Shown piece after piece: positions 26,581-34,737 of a stretch of DNA of 64,000 bases (its first letter is position 1; each line of letters begins with the position of its first letter). Source of the DNA: Algoriphagus antarcticus (lineage in GTDB: Bacteria; Bacteroidota; Bacteroidia; Cytophagales; Cyclobacteriaceae); contig NZ_MSSW01000031.1 of NCBI RefSeq assembly GCF_002150685.1, forward strand, positions 78,730-142,729, in the 5' to 3' direction. The notes beneath the pieces are model-generated. The model did no database searches. It had not been told where the DNA came from and worked only from the letters and a program-made list of their open reading frames with translations. The translations under genes and the position numbers were made by a program.

Positions 26581-26601
26581 GGATTGGGATTTTCAATCCT
26601 A
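26581..26601. other. Small inverted repeat in the glyA divergent region
   Basis: AGGATTG (26581-26587) and CAATCCT (26595-26601) form a 7-bp stem with a GGATTTT loop. An overlapping alternative pairing uses ATCCAATCC just upstream. It lies between the glyA promoter and the -7 element of the opposite gene, so it could be an operator or a chance repeat. Confidence 0.25.
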
Positions 26602-26611
26602 AGGAATTGCT

Positions 26612-26619
26612 ATTTTTGA
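26612..26619 (+). promoter_or_regulatory. -7 promoter element (TATTTTTG) abutting a start codon
   Basis: A perfect TAnnTTTG match ends 3 bases before the ATG at 26623. If used, transcription would start at about the start codon, giving a leaderless mRNA. The nearest TTG (26585-26587) is 24 bases upstream, longer than usual. Confidence 0.4.
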
Positions 26620-26622
26620 CTG

Positions 26623-26997
26623 ATGATTGATTTCAAATACCACCCTGAAAGCTATTTTACTGAAGAAACCACCTCTGTTTTATTAGTAAAACTGAACTAT
26701 CCCGAAAGTCAATGGGGAGAGCAAATCAGTATTTATGCGCATTTGTTGGAGAGAAAGATCCAGTTTGAAGCGGTTGATTTCTACGGAAATGAATACATCC
26801 TCTATCCTTCATCGAGCTATGACACGCTGAGTATGGAAGAAATGGTCTATCTATTGGAGGGAATGCAAGTGAATACGGATGCGATGGAAGGTAATATGGA
26901 ATTGATCCTGGACGGAATTCCAGAAGTCGAAAGTGACTTCTACCCTGAGCTGGGGAAGTATTTTGATGAAAAGAGGAAAAATTTCGGTTTGGATTAG
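26623..26997 (+). CDS. Conserved hypothetical protein, 124 residues
   Basis: A soluble acidic protein with no recognised domain: MIDFKYHPESYFTEETTSVL, then VKLNYPESQWGEQISIYAHL and YPSSSYDTLSMEEMVYLLEG. Helix/strand composition is protein-like. It is divergently oriented from glyA. The last codons overlap the end of the convergent small gene at 26994. Function unknown. Confidence 0.7.
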   Translation: MIDFKYHPESYFTEETTSVLLVKLNYPESQWGEQISIYAHLLERKIQFEAVDFYGNEYILYPSSSYDTLSMEEMVYLLEGMQVNTDAMEGNMELILDGIPEVESDFYPELGKYFDEKRKNFGLD

Positions 26998-27221
26998 AAA
27001 TCGAGCAGGGCCTGTTTTTGTCCAGAAATTTGATGTGTGCGAAACCAATACTCGTACGTTTCGAAATCCAAGCATTCGCTAAATTCGCTTCCCTGAAACA
27101 TGATTTTCTTCAAACAGCTTACAGGAAGCCAGGATTTTAACTTTATGGATTGCTCATTTGAGAGCTGAGAAAGCTGAATCCATTTTCCGCCATTGATAAA
27201 AATAGGTATAAGTTTAGTCAT
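26994..27221 (-). CDS. Small hypothetical protein, 75 residues
   Basis: Start chosen at 27221 (MTKLIPIFINGGKWI); the frame opens further upstream to 27272, but the AT-rich extension looks less protein-like. Sequence QLSNEQSIKLKSWLPVSCLK followed by an aromatic-rich tail (ETYEYWFRTH). No domain recognised. Convergent with, and overlapping by 4 bases, the gene before it. Confidence 0.5.
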   Translation of the reverse strand: MTKLIPIFINGGKWIQLSQLSNEQSIKLKSWLPVSCLKKIMFQGSEFSECLDFETYEYWFRTHQISGQKQALLDF

Positions 27222-27324
27222 AGAAATACTGTTATTTGGATCAAAAATATACTGATTATCAGCATCGTACAATTAAAGAAAATTATTTTTATGTTAATAA
27301 ACTTACGTTTTACATGAAAGCAGC

Positions 27325-28233
27325 ATGACAGGATCTATCATCGCTTTTTTATGTCTTTTGCTTGGGCTATTTCTGCAGAAACAACCAAATCTCCCACTAG
27401 AAAAAATAACCAAATGGGTCAATTCCTATCTGCTAAACATTGTCCTTCCAGCGCTGGCACTTCTTTATATTCCTCAAATAGAACCCGGCTGGGATTTACT
27501 CCTGCCCATTTCATCGGCTTGGTTCACCTTCCTTTTGTCCTGGCTTATTTTTGGGATGCTGGGCAAACTTTTAAAGTGGGATAATCAGACTACTGGATGC
27601 TTAGTGATCGTCGCAGGGTTAGCCAACACGTCTTTTTTAGGATTCCCGGTAGTGGAAGGACTGTATGGTAAAGAAGGGTTGCCGATAGCGCTCCTTATTG
27701 ATCAAGGAGGTTCTTTTTTGCTTGTCTCTTCACTTTCACTTATAGTCGGCTCTATTTATTCTCATAAAGAAGGAAACCTGAGCGAGATTCCGCTAAAAAT
27801 CCTAAAATTTCCACCTTTCAGCTTTCTATTGGCAACTATAGCCATGAGTATTTTGGGATGGAGAACACCAGAATTTCTCATTCCTATAGTTTCTTTGATC
27901 GGCAAAACGATGGCGCCCATGGCCATTTTTGCTATTGGCCTGAAGTTCTCACTAGACTTCGATTCACTAAGCTCGAAGTACTATTGGTTTGGAATGGGCT
28001 ATCGGCTCTTGCTCGCGCCCTTGATGGTTTGGCTGATTTATAGAAATTTTCTCCCAGAAAACAGCCTGGAATTTAAAGTATCTGTCCTCGAAAGTGGAAT
28101 GGCACCTATGATCACAGGTTCTATTGTCGCTATCCAATATGATCTCAGGCCAAAACTGGCCACACTTCTTGCTGGCTTGGGAATCCCAATCTCACTCTTG
28201 ACTATTATGATTTGGTATTATTTCCTTGGCTGA
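27325..28233 (+). CDS. AEC-family transporter (auxin efflux carrier type)
   Basis: A protein of 302 residues and about ten hydrophobic segments in two halves, typical of the AEC/BART superfamily of inner-membrane carriers for small organic anions. Features: LNIVLPALALLYIPQI (first-half signature with Asn and Pro), GLANTSFLGFPVVEGLYG (the conserved N-x-G/FLG-P region), MAPMAIFAIGLKFS and ESGMAPMITGSIVA in the second half. The substrate cannot be deduced. The stop is flush with the stop of the convergent phosphatase gene. Confidence 0.9.
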   Translation: MTGSIIAFLCLLLGLFLQKQPNLPLEKITKWVNSYLLNIVLPALALLYIPQIEPGWDLLLPISSAWFTFLLSWLIFGMLGKLLKWDNQTTGCLVIVAGLANTSFLGFPVVEGLYGKEGLPIALLIDQGGSFLLVSSLSLIVGSIYSHKEGNLSEIPLKILKFPPFSFLLATIAMSILGWRTPEFLIPIVSLIGKTMAPMAIFAIGLKFSLDFDSLSSKYYWFGMGYRLLLAPLMVWLIYRNFLPENSLEFKVSVLESGMAPMITGSIVAIQYDLRPKLATLLAGLGIPISLLTIMIWYYFLG

Positions 28234-29037
28234 TTAAGCCCAAGCCTTTTTCAAGTCATTGAGAATTTCCTCATGGATTTTCTCATTGGTAGCCAAAATC
28301 TGTCTGCCAAATATAAAGTCCCTTCCGCCAGAAAAATCTGTTACTTTTCCACCTGCTTCCTCTACGATCAAAGTGCCCGCGGCTACATCGTAAGAATTCA
28401 GATTGTATTCAAAAAACCCCTCCACTCTGCCGGAAGCAACATAGCAAAGATCAACGGCGGCACTACCAAATCTACGGGCTCCATGGGAAGACTTCATCAA
28501 CGATTTCAATGCAGCTAGGTATTTGTCAATCAAATCGAAATTGTAGTATGGAAAACCCGTAGCTATCAGCGATGCAGAAAGTGTCTGTGCAGCACTAACA
28601 CGAATTCTTGTGTCGTTGCAAAATGCTCCGCCACCTTTCATCGCATAGAAGCATTCATGAAGATTCACTTCATAGACGACACCAAGTATTACCTCTTCAC
28701 GCTCCATCAACGCTATACTCACACAAAAAATAGGCACACCATGAACAAAATTAGTCGTGCCGTCTAAGGGATCAATCACCCAGTTGAATACTTCTGCTTT
28801 AGTAGTATTGGTACCTTCTTCTGTGATAAAGCCAGCCTCAGGCAATATTTGAGACAGTTTATTCACGATGATCTTCTCTGCTTCCGTGTCAACATAGGAA
28901 ACTAAGTCATTGAAGCCTTTGTGCTCCACCCGATCTAGATTGAAGTGCTGTCTTTCCCTACGGATAAAGGCGCCAGCTTCCTTGGCTATTTCTTGCGTTT
29001 TCTCAAGAAGCAGTTTAAGTTTTTCAGTTGAGATCAT
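28234..29037 (-). CDS. Inositol monophosphatase family protein
   Basis: A protein of 267 residues. Mg-dependent phosphatase of the FIG superfamily, acting on inositol-1-phosphate or related sugar phosphates. Metal-site motifs: DLVSYVDTEAEKII, WVIDPLDGTTNFVHG (the DPxDGT signature) and SYDVAAGTLIVEEAGGKV (the WDxAAG equivalent, with Tyr-Asp). Length is standard. First of a minus-strand series with rsmI further downstream in coordinate order; transcribed last. Could be SuhB-like, but the substrate is not provable. Confidence 0.92.
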   Translation of the reverse strand: MISTEKLKLLLEKTQEIAKEAGAFIRRERQHFNLDRVEHKGFNDLVSYVDTEAEKIIVNKLSQILPEAGFITEEGTNTTKAEVFNWVIDPLDGTTNFVHGVPIFCVSIALMEREEVILGVVYEVNLHECFYAMKGGGAFCNDTRIRVSAAQTLSASLIATGFPYYNFDLIDKYLAALKSLMKSSHGARRFGSAAVDLCYVASGRVEGFFEYNLNSYDVAAGTLIVEEAGGKVTDFSGGRDFIFGRQILATNEKIHEEILNDLKKAWA

Positions 29038-29055
29038 AAAAATTGGTTGTTCATA

Positions 29056-29748
29056 TTAAGCTTTGGGATTCTTACCTGCCACAGTAAGGACGATTTCACC
29101 CTTTAGTGTATTGGTCTGATAATATTCTATTAACTCGGCTAGCGTGCCTCGAACGTTCTCCTCGTGGAGCTTAGTGAGTTCTCTGGACACGCAAGCTTGC
29201 CGGTCTGCACCAAAAGCCTCTGCTAGCTGCCCAAGCGTTTTCAAAAGACGATGTGGTGATTCATAAAATATGATGGTTCTCACTTCTTCTATCAGCCCAT
29301 CTATTCTTGTCTTCTTGCCTTTTTTGTGTGGCAAAAATCCTTCGAATACAAATCGATCATTTGGAAGTCCACTATTCACCAAGGCAGGAACAAAGGCGGT
29401 GGCTCCTGGAAGACACTGCACATCCAATCCAGCTGCAAGAACTTCTCTTACCAACAGAAAACCCGGATCTGAAATAGCTGGTGTCCCTGCATCACTGATC
29501 AATGCAAAAACTTCTCCCCTATTCATTCGCTCCACTAGTTTTTCCACGGTTTTATGCTCGTTGAAAATATGGTAGCTCTGAAGTGGTCGGGAGATTTCCA
29601 GATGTTTTAGTAATTGCCCGCTGGTGCGAGTATCTTCTGCGAGGATCACATCTGCAGTTTTCAGCACTTCAATAGCTCGAAGCGTAATATCCTTCAGATT
29701 ACCAATAGGAGTAGGTACTAGAAACAAGTTCGGGGATTTTTCACTCAT
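29056..29748 (-). CDS. rsmI: 16S rRNA (cytidine(1402)-2'-O)-methyltransferase
   Basis: A protein of 230 residues. SAM-dependent methylase of the tetrapyrrole-methylase fold that modifies C1402 of 16S rRNA. Signatures: LVPTPIGNLKDITLRAIE, VLAEDTRTSGQLLKHL, ALISDAGTPAISDPG and LPGATAFVPALVNSGL, then FYESPHRL. Its ATG overlaps the stop of the upstream pterin dehydratase gene by 4 bases, so the two are probably translated together. Confidence 0.95.
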   Translation of the reverse strand: MSEKSPNLFLVPTPIGNLKDITLRAIEVLKTADVILAEDTRTSGQLLKHLEISRPLQSYHIFNEHKTVEKLVERMNRGEVFALISDAGTPAISDPGFLLVREVLAAGLDVQCLPGATAFVPALVNSGLPNDRFVFEGFLPHKKGKKTRIDGLIEEVRTIIFYESPHRLLKTLGQLAEAFGADRQACVSRELTKLHEENVRGTLAELIEYYQTNTLKGEIVLTVAGKNPKA

Positions 29749-29978
29749 GCACGCAACTCATCAATAGCCTTTGCCAGGTCATGATCCTTCTTGGTCACCT
29801 TATTTCCGGAATCATGCGTAGTCAATTCGATTTCTACTGTATTGTAAACATTACTCCAGTTGGGATGATGCTGTGCAGCCTCAGCCAAAAATGCCACTCG
29901 GGTCATGAAGGCGAAAGCTTCCTGAAAATTCTTGAATTTGAAAGTTTGCTTTAGTTTGTTATTTTCTTCTGTCCACAT
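29745..29978 (-). CDS. 4a-hydroxytetrahydrobiopterin dehydratase (pterin dehydratase)
   Basis: 77 residues, shorter than the usual ~95-100, lacking part of the N-terminal helix. Seen: FKNFQEAFAFMTRVAFLAE and the active-site block AQHHPNWSNVYNTVEIELTT, with the two His of the HHPxW motif, then DHDLAKAIDEL. It recycles the pterin cofactor of aromatic hydroxylases, or acts as a general pterin dehydratase (DCoH fold). Overlaps rsmI by 4 bases. Confidence 0.88.
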   Translation of the reverse strand: MWTEENNKLKQTFKFKNFQEAFAFMTRVAFLAEAAQHHPNWSNVYNTVEIELTTHDSGNKVTKKDHDLAKAIDELRA

Positions 29979-29990
29979 AAGTCAATGAGT

Positions 29991-30260
29991 TTAAAGTGAG
30001 ATTAATCCTTCTATTTCGGCAGCTTGCTCATAAATCTTGATGATCTCATCTGCATTTTGCATCATAGCCTGAGCGGTGGTGCTCACATATTTCCCTCCAG
30101 AACTCTCCTTGGTAGTTATTTCATGTTTGGGAAATAGAGCAGCTACCTCGTTTTCTTTTCCATTAGGAACTATAAATTTAAACATATAAAGCTGTGGAAA
30201 CTCTCCACTGGCTTCTAATTTCTCCTTGAAGTATTCTTTGTCGAATTCCTTTTTGGCCAT
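29991..30260 (-). CDS. DUF493 (YbeD-like) family protein
   Basis: 89 residues: FDKEYFKEKLEASGEFPQLY, MFKFIVPNGKENEVAALFP and SGGKYVSTTAQAMMQNADEI. The ferredoxin-like beta-alpha-beta pattern with a central FKFIV strand and GKYVS motif is that of the DUF493 family, small cytosolic proteins with a proposed but unproven regulatory role. Lies 12 bases upstream of the pterin dehydratase, same operon. Confidence 0.8.
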   Translation of the reverse strand: MAKKEFDKEYFKEKLEASGEFPQLYMFKFIVPNGKENEVAALFPKHEITTKESSGGKYVSTTAQAMMQNADEIIKIYEQAAEIEGLISL

Positions 30261-30302
30261 ATCAACTGATGATCTACAAATTACATTTCGAATGTAAACA
30301 AA

Positions 30303-30328
30303 GAACCCATGCTGGGTAGCATGGGTTC
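30303..30328 (-). terminator. Terminator after the PpiD-like gene
   Basis: Perfect 11-bp stem GAACCCATGCT / AGCATGGGTTC with loop GGGT, 15 bases after the stop codon of the minus-strand gene. The following minus-strand sequence is CTTTGTTTAC, a modest T-rich tail. Confidence 0.65.
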
Positions 30329-30343
30329 CGAATCTAGATTCTA

Positions 30344-32455
30344 TTAAAAGAATTTATATCGATAGTCCTTGACACCTGCCAGTTCCTGCAGAGCCATCAT
30401 GACCGAATATGTCGTTCGCTGAGAAGCATTTTGGGTCAATTGCCCTTGGTAAGCAGAATAGTCACCAATTTCAGCTGCTGGTGTCAAGGCATTCAATTTA
30501 CCCACGATCACGCCCACATCCTCGCGAATTGGCTGGGTAAGCTCACCTTGCTTCACTCCGAAGATAGCTCCGATAGCACGTGGGGCGAAACCAACACCTG
30601 GAATTACGTTAGCACTAAGTTTCAAATCAGGAATCTGATTTACTGAAGCGGCATCAGGATAGACAGCTTTCATATCTTCTAGAGAAGTCTTCCCAGCAAG
30701 TTTCGATTGGATGACCTCAGCCTTTTTCTCATTTCTGACCTGAGCTTCAACTTGCTCTTTCACGTCTGCCAATTTCACATCGCCTTCGTCTCTCTTGCTG
30801 ACTAGTGTTGCTACTACATAGGAATTGTCTAGTTCAAAAACTGGAGAAACTTCACCAGTGGAAGTCCCATCTGCAAATGCCCAGCGAATCACTTCTCTCG
30901 CATTTTGTAGATTGTTGATATTTCTAGCATTAGCGTCTACATTATTAGCTTGTAGAACTCTATAATTATCAGTTGTCGCGTTTTCAGTGAATTCATTTCT
31001 GTTGCCAGCATTAGCTGCAAATGCGTCAGCGTTTCTGAAAGCTTCATTTCTAGTAACATCACTTGCTACCAATTCCACTTCTAAAGCAGCAACTTTAGTA
31101 TAAGTGCTCTTAGGCATTTCAGTTACTGTAATAATGTGGTAGCCATATTCTGTTTCTACCAAATTAGGAAGTAAACCAGTGGATTTTGCAGCGTAAGCAG
31201 CGTCTGCGAATTCAGTCACGAAGTCTGCCTTAGCAAACCAACCCAAATCGCCACCAGTCTGAGCAGTACCATCCTGACCGTATTGTCTAGCAGCCACCTC
31301 AAAGTTTCCGTCTGCTTTTACTTCAGCAAGTACTGTTTCAGCCTGAGCTTTTACAGCAGCTTTAGCAGCATCGTCCATTCCTTCTGTGCTGAATAGAATA
31401 TGGGAAGCTTTCAATCTTGGTGTACCCTCATATTGATCAGAGATCTTATATGACACATAAGTAGAGTTGGCTGTGATAAAAGGGCCATAAGTCTGACCAG
31501 CTTCAATTTCAGAAACATTGTTAGTGAAATCAGCTGGGAGTTTATCGCCTGGTCTGATAGACAAATAAGGAGCTTGCCCATCAGAGTTTCTCAAAACAAA
31601 CAGAGAATCATTCTCTGTGGTCTTCAACTCTTCAGTCAATTCATTGATTTGAGAAATAACCTCTGCAGAATCTATTCCGCTTGGCTGAATGCTAAAGCTT
31701 ACATACTCAAAACTAGCAGCATTTCCAGATTTGAATTTGTCCTTGTTTTTAGTCAAATACGTCTGCATATCACTATCCGACACAGTTACATCCGCATCAG
31801 ATACCGCATAGAAAGGAACAAATAGAATAGAAGCATCTGCGATAGTATTCGCTGCTTTATATTCTTCCTTAGCTTCAGCCTGCGTAGCAAACTCAGAAGT
31901 CGCTAGCATGTTGTCATATTTGATTCTCAATCTAGAGTCAGCAAAAAGCTGCTCTTGCTGATTCCAATATGCCTGCTGAGCTGGATCTGCTGTTTCGAGC
32001 GATTGAAGGAAAGTTACCAACTGAGTTTTGTCAAACTGACCAGTCTCTGGATTAACCAATTGCTGACGTAATTCTGGAACAATGTTTTTGCCCTGAACCA
32101 TATCAACCAATTCGGCATCCGAAATAGTCAAGCCCAATTTCTCATATTCTTCTTTGAACACACGCTCCACAATCATAGACTGCCAAGCTTGCTCTCTGAT
32201 CGAATACATTTCTACTTCAGAAGGAACTCTGCCAGTTCGCTGCTGATTAGCAACTTTGTATTCTTCTACTCGGGCGATATACTCTTCGTAGGTGATATCT
32301 TCACCTGCGATCTCGCCTACGATATTTTGACTCGAACTGAGAAGTGTGGAATTTGGACTTAATAAATCTCCTCCAAGGAGGAATAAAATCAATCCGCCGG
32401 CAATTACGCCGATCAATAGACCTGTCCTTTGTCTAATTTGTTTAATTAACGCCAT
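30344..32455 (-). CDS. PpiD-like membrane-anchored peptidyl-prolyl isomerase
   Basis: A protein of 703 residues. One N-terminal membrane anchor (RTGLLIGVIAGGLILFLLGG) puts the rest in the periplasm. SurA/PpiD N-terminal chaperone helices follow (EEYIARVEEYKVANQQRTGR), then a parvulin-type rotamase domain around 340-445 (LKASHILFST, GGDLGWFAKADFV, TEYGYHIITVTE). A second, degenerate parvulin-like stretch may lie after it. It assists folding of outer-membrane and secreted proteins. Length and layout are as in Bacteroidota homologues. Followed by a terminator. Confidence 0.92.
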   Translation of the reverse strand: MALIKQIRQRTGLLIGVIAGGLILFLLGGDLLSPNSTLLSSSQNIVGEIAGEDITYEEYIARVEEYKVANQQRTGRVPSEVEMYSIREQAWQSMIVERVFKEEYEKLGLTISDAELVDMVQGKNIVPELRQQLVNPETGQFDKTQLVTFLQSLETADPAQQAYWNQQEQLFADSRLRIKYDNMLATSEFATQAEAKEEYKAANTIADASILFVPFYAVSDADVTVSDSDMQTYLTKNKDKFKSGNAASFEYVSFSIQPSGIDSAEVISQINELTEELKTTENDSLFVLRNSDGQAPYLSIRPGDKLPADFTNNVSEIEAGQTYGPFITANSTYVSYKISDQYEGTPRLKASHILFSTEGMDDAAKAAVKAQAETVLAEVKADGNFEVAARQYGQDGTAQTGGDLGWFAKADFVTEFADAAYAAKSTGLLPNLVETEYGYHIITVTEMPKSTYTKVAALEVELVASDVTRNEAFRNADAFAANAGNRNEFTENATTDNYRVLQANNVDANARNINNLQNAREVIRWAFADGTSTGEVSPVFELDNSYVVATLVSKRDEGDVKLADVKEQVEAQVRNEKKAEVIQSKLAGKTSLEDMKAVYPDAASVNQIPDLKLSANVIPGVGFAPRAIGAIFGVKQGELTQPIREDVGVIVGKLNALTPAAEIGDYSAYQGQLTQNASQRTTYSVMMALQELAGVKDYRYKFF

Positions 32456-32539
32456 TATTGTTACTACGCTTTTTTAGAGTGTCGCAAAATAATAGCATTA
32501 CTAACGAAATTCAAAATATATTATGAATCAAACGCTTAA

Positions 32540-33820
32540 CTAGAAAATTCCTGAGCTGTTGATTTTCAAGCGAACAGTCTCAATTCTATGCTCTAGCTTG
32601 GTCACTACAGTAAAAGTGTAAGACTCAAAAGTCACCGATTCTCCTTTCTTCGGGAGGTTCTCAGTAAGTGAAAGAACCATCCCAGATAGGGTCTCAAAGT
32701 CTCCAATCGGCAATTCCCAGCCATATTTATCATTGAGGTAATCAATTTCGTGGCGCGCACTCAGCAAATATTCCTGATCAGAAATTTTCTGTTCGATCAA
32801 ATCATCACTGTCATATTCATCCTCGATTTCTCCAAAAATCTCTTCAATAATATCTTCCATAGAAACTATGCCTGAAGTCCCTCCAAACTCATCAACTACC
32901 AATGCAAGGCTTTTTCGCTCCTGAATAAATTGGATCAACAACTCATTTGCTAAGGCGGATTCTGGCGCAATAATGATCGGAGTGAGGATTTCTTCGATAG
33001 TTTTAGGCTTCTTAAATAGCTCTAATTGGTGGCAATAGCCGATGACATCATCGATGGATTCCCGATAAACGATGACCTTAGAATGTCCACTTTCTTCAAA
33101 TACTTGTTTTAGTTCTTCGATGGTATCATCCACTTCCACGGAGACAATGTCCGTTCGAGGTACCATACATTCTCGCACCCTTACAGTTTTAAACTCCACG
33201 GCATTGTCAAAAATCTTCGTGTCTATCTCCACATGGCCATCTTCTTTTCCTTTGTGAATATGATTCTGAACGAAGCTATTCAGATCAGTCACCGTGAAGA
33301 CGGCCTTGTCCTCACTATATTCTAAACGGAGTATTTTGGTGATGAAAAATCTCGAAAGTCCTACTACTGCCCAAACTACCGGGTAAAAAAGAACATAAAT
33401 GATCCAAAAAGGCAAAGCAAAAAAGGTCAACATACTGTTTGGATTCAGCAAAAATAGACTTTTCGGCAAAAACTCAGCTGTGATCAAAACTACAAAAGTA
33501 GAAATCAAAGTCTGTAAAACCAGGACTATAGCATCATTATTGAGCCCATCCGGCAGCCACATTTTCAGCGGGCCTTCCATTAGGTAAGCCATGAAAATAC
33601 CATAGAGTACCAGCATGATGGTATTGCCCAAGAGCGTAGTCCCAATGAACTGACCCGGGCGCTGTACAAACACACTGAGTATCCTCCCCGTCATATCACC
33701 CTGCTTATTCTGAAGTTCTATCTGAAGCTTATTAGCAGAAATATATGCAATCTCCATCCCTGAAAAAAAGGCAGAAAACACTAACGTGATGATCACATAA
33801 ATCAAATAACTTATTTCCAT
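32540..33820 (-). CDS. CNNM/CBS-domain transmembrane protein (HlyC/CorC family)
   Basis: A protein of 426 residues. An N-terminal CNNM domain has several membrane helices (FSAFFSGMEIAYISANKLQ is the family signature), then two CBS domains (ECMVPRTDIVSVEVDD, then SLALVVDEFGGTSGIVSMED) and a C-terminal CorC_HlyC domain (LSARHEIDYLND to VTFESYTFTVV). The family is linked to Mg/Co homeostasis. In Bacteroidota a paralogue (GldE) is needed for gliding; whether this is that paralogue is not decidable here. Runs with the lptC-type gene upstream on the same strand. Confidence 0.92.
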   Translation of the reverse strand: MEISYLIYVIITLVFSAFFSGMEIAYISANKLQIELQNKQGDMTGRILSVFVQRPGQFIGTTLLGNTIMLVLYGIFMAYLMEGPLKMWLPDGLNNDAIVLVLQTLISTFVVLITAEFLPKSLFLLNPNSMLTFFALPFWIIYVLFYPVVWAVVGLSRFFITKILRLEYSEDKAVFTVTDLNSFVQNHIHKGKEDGHVEIDTKIFDNAVEFKTVRVRECMVPRTDIVSVEVDDTIEELKQVFEESGHSKVIVYRESIDDVIGYCHQLELFKKPKTIEEILTPIIIAPESALANELLIQFIQERKSLALVVDEFGGTSGIVSMEDIIEEIFGEIEDEYDSDDLIEQKISDQEYLLSARHEIDYLNDKYGWELPIGDFETLSGMVLSLTENLPKKGESVTFESYTFTVVTKLEHRIETVRLKINSSGIF

Positions 33821-33822
33821 TC

Positions 33823-34032
33823 TTAGCGTTTTTTGCCCGTTTTGGTCTTTTTCTTAGGTAAAGGGGGTTCTTCGGGCTTTTTCATTTTTCGATACTGGAA
33901 CCAAAATAATAAGGCTACAGCAAACATAAAAATCGCATAGGAAGCTTGCACTCCTTGGGTGACCGTCTGATGGATGCCAACAATGATGAGGGCAAGCGAA
34001 AGCGATAGTAATAATGCGTCAACTAATTTCAT
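33823..34032 (-). CDS. Small two-helix membrane protein
   Basis: 69 residues from the ATG at 34032 (MKLVDALLLSLSLALIIVG); an in-frame ATG at 34071 would add 13 residues and also be compatible. Two hydrophobic helices are followed by a strongly basic tail rich in Lys and Pro (KKPEEPPLPKKKTKTGKK). No family recognised. It lies tightly between lptC and the CNNM gene, so it is part of the same operon. Confidence 0.65.
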   Translation of the reverse strand: MKLVDALLLSLSLALIIVGIHQTVTQGVQASYAIFMFAVALLFWFQYRKMKKPEEPPLPKKKTKTGKKR

Positions 34033-34073
34033 TCTGAATAAATTGGGGAGAACAGAAAGAGCAGGTTCCAATT

Positions 34074-34652
34074 CTATTTTTCAAGAGGTTTGTTTTTATT
34101 AGATTCATTTACTCCTTCGCCAGGCATCAAAATACGGCTATCCCTAGGGTTTTTAAGCGTGTAGTTGGTGAAAGTTTCATCAGCTTCAAGTCCCATACCA
34201 TTGAAAAGTGTTTCCCCATCTTGAACGGTTACAAATTTCTCTGTGTATATGATTTTCTTCCTTTGATCCCAAAAAAGTTCTTCCGATTGCAGTTTCTGAT
34301 CTTTAATCAAATTGCGAACTTGCACATTTCCTTCCCCCCGGAAGATATTTTCCTGGTTTAGCAAATAGCCCCGATCTGCTCTGATCGTTGTACTCAATTG
34401 ACCGTCTTTTTCAAAAATCTGAATTTCTACTCCCTCAGGAAACTCCATATTCCCATTGGCAAATTCTAGTTGCTTAGGAGCTTTCAGGTCAAACCGCACT
34501 ATAGCCGAATCACTTTGGAGCAAATGTATATTTACAGTCATTTTCATAGGTCCGTCGTAAACCTTCAGAGCCGAGGCATCCGCATCTTCCCTACATGAGC
34601 TGGTCACTGCAATAATGAAAAGCAATAAGAATGAAAATAAACTAGTCTTCAC
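34074..34652 (-). CDS. lptC: LPS export ABC transporter periplasmic protein LptC
   Basis: 192 residues with a lipoprotein-type signal (IIAVTSSC). The body shows the OstA/LptC beta-jellyroll pattern: PEGVEIQIFEKDGQLSTTIR, ADRGYLLNQENIFRGEGNV, WDQRKKIIYTEKFV and DGETLFNGMGLEADE. In this family LptC receives LPS from the LptB2FG transporter and hands it to LptA. Many Bacteroidota LptC homologues are lipoproteins. First gene of the lptC-small membrane protein-CNNM group. Confidence 0.85.
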   Translation of the reverse strand: MKTSLFSFLLLFIIAVTSSCREDADASALKVYDGPMKMTVNIHLLQSDSAIVRFDLKAPKQLEFANGNMEFPEGVEIQIFEKDGQLSTTIRADRGYLLNQENIFRGEGNVQVRNLIKDQKLQSEELFWDQRKKIIYTEKFVTVQDGETLFNGMGLEADETFTNYTLKNPRDSRILMPGEGVNESNKNKPLEK

Positions 34653-34692
34653 AGCTCAAAGATACTTGAAAATTGTTTTATGCCTATAAATG

Positions 34693-34722
34693 AAAAAAGG
34701 CAGCCCGAAGACTGCCTTTTTT
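34693..34722. terminator. Terminator between lptC and the TPR protein gene
   Basis: Perfect 11-bp stem AAAAAAGGCAG / CTGCCTTTTTT with an 8-base loop, 15 bases past the stop of the minus-strand TPR gene. T-runs on both strands, so it could also stop readthrough in the other direction. Confidence 0.85.
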
Positions 34723-34737
34723 GAATCTAAATATTGA

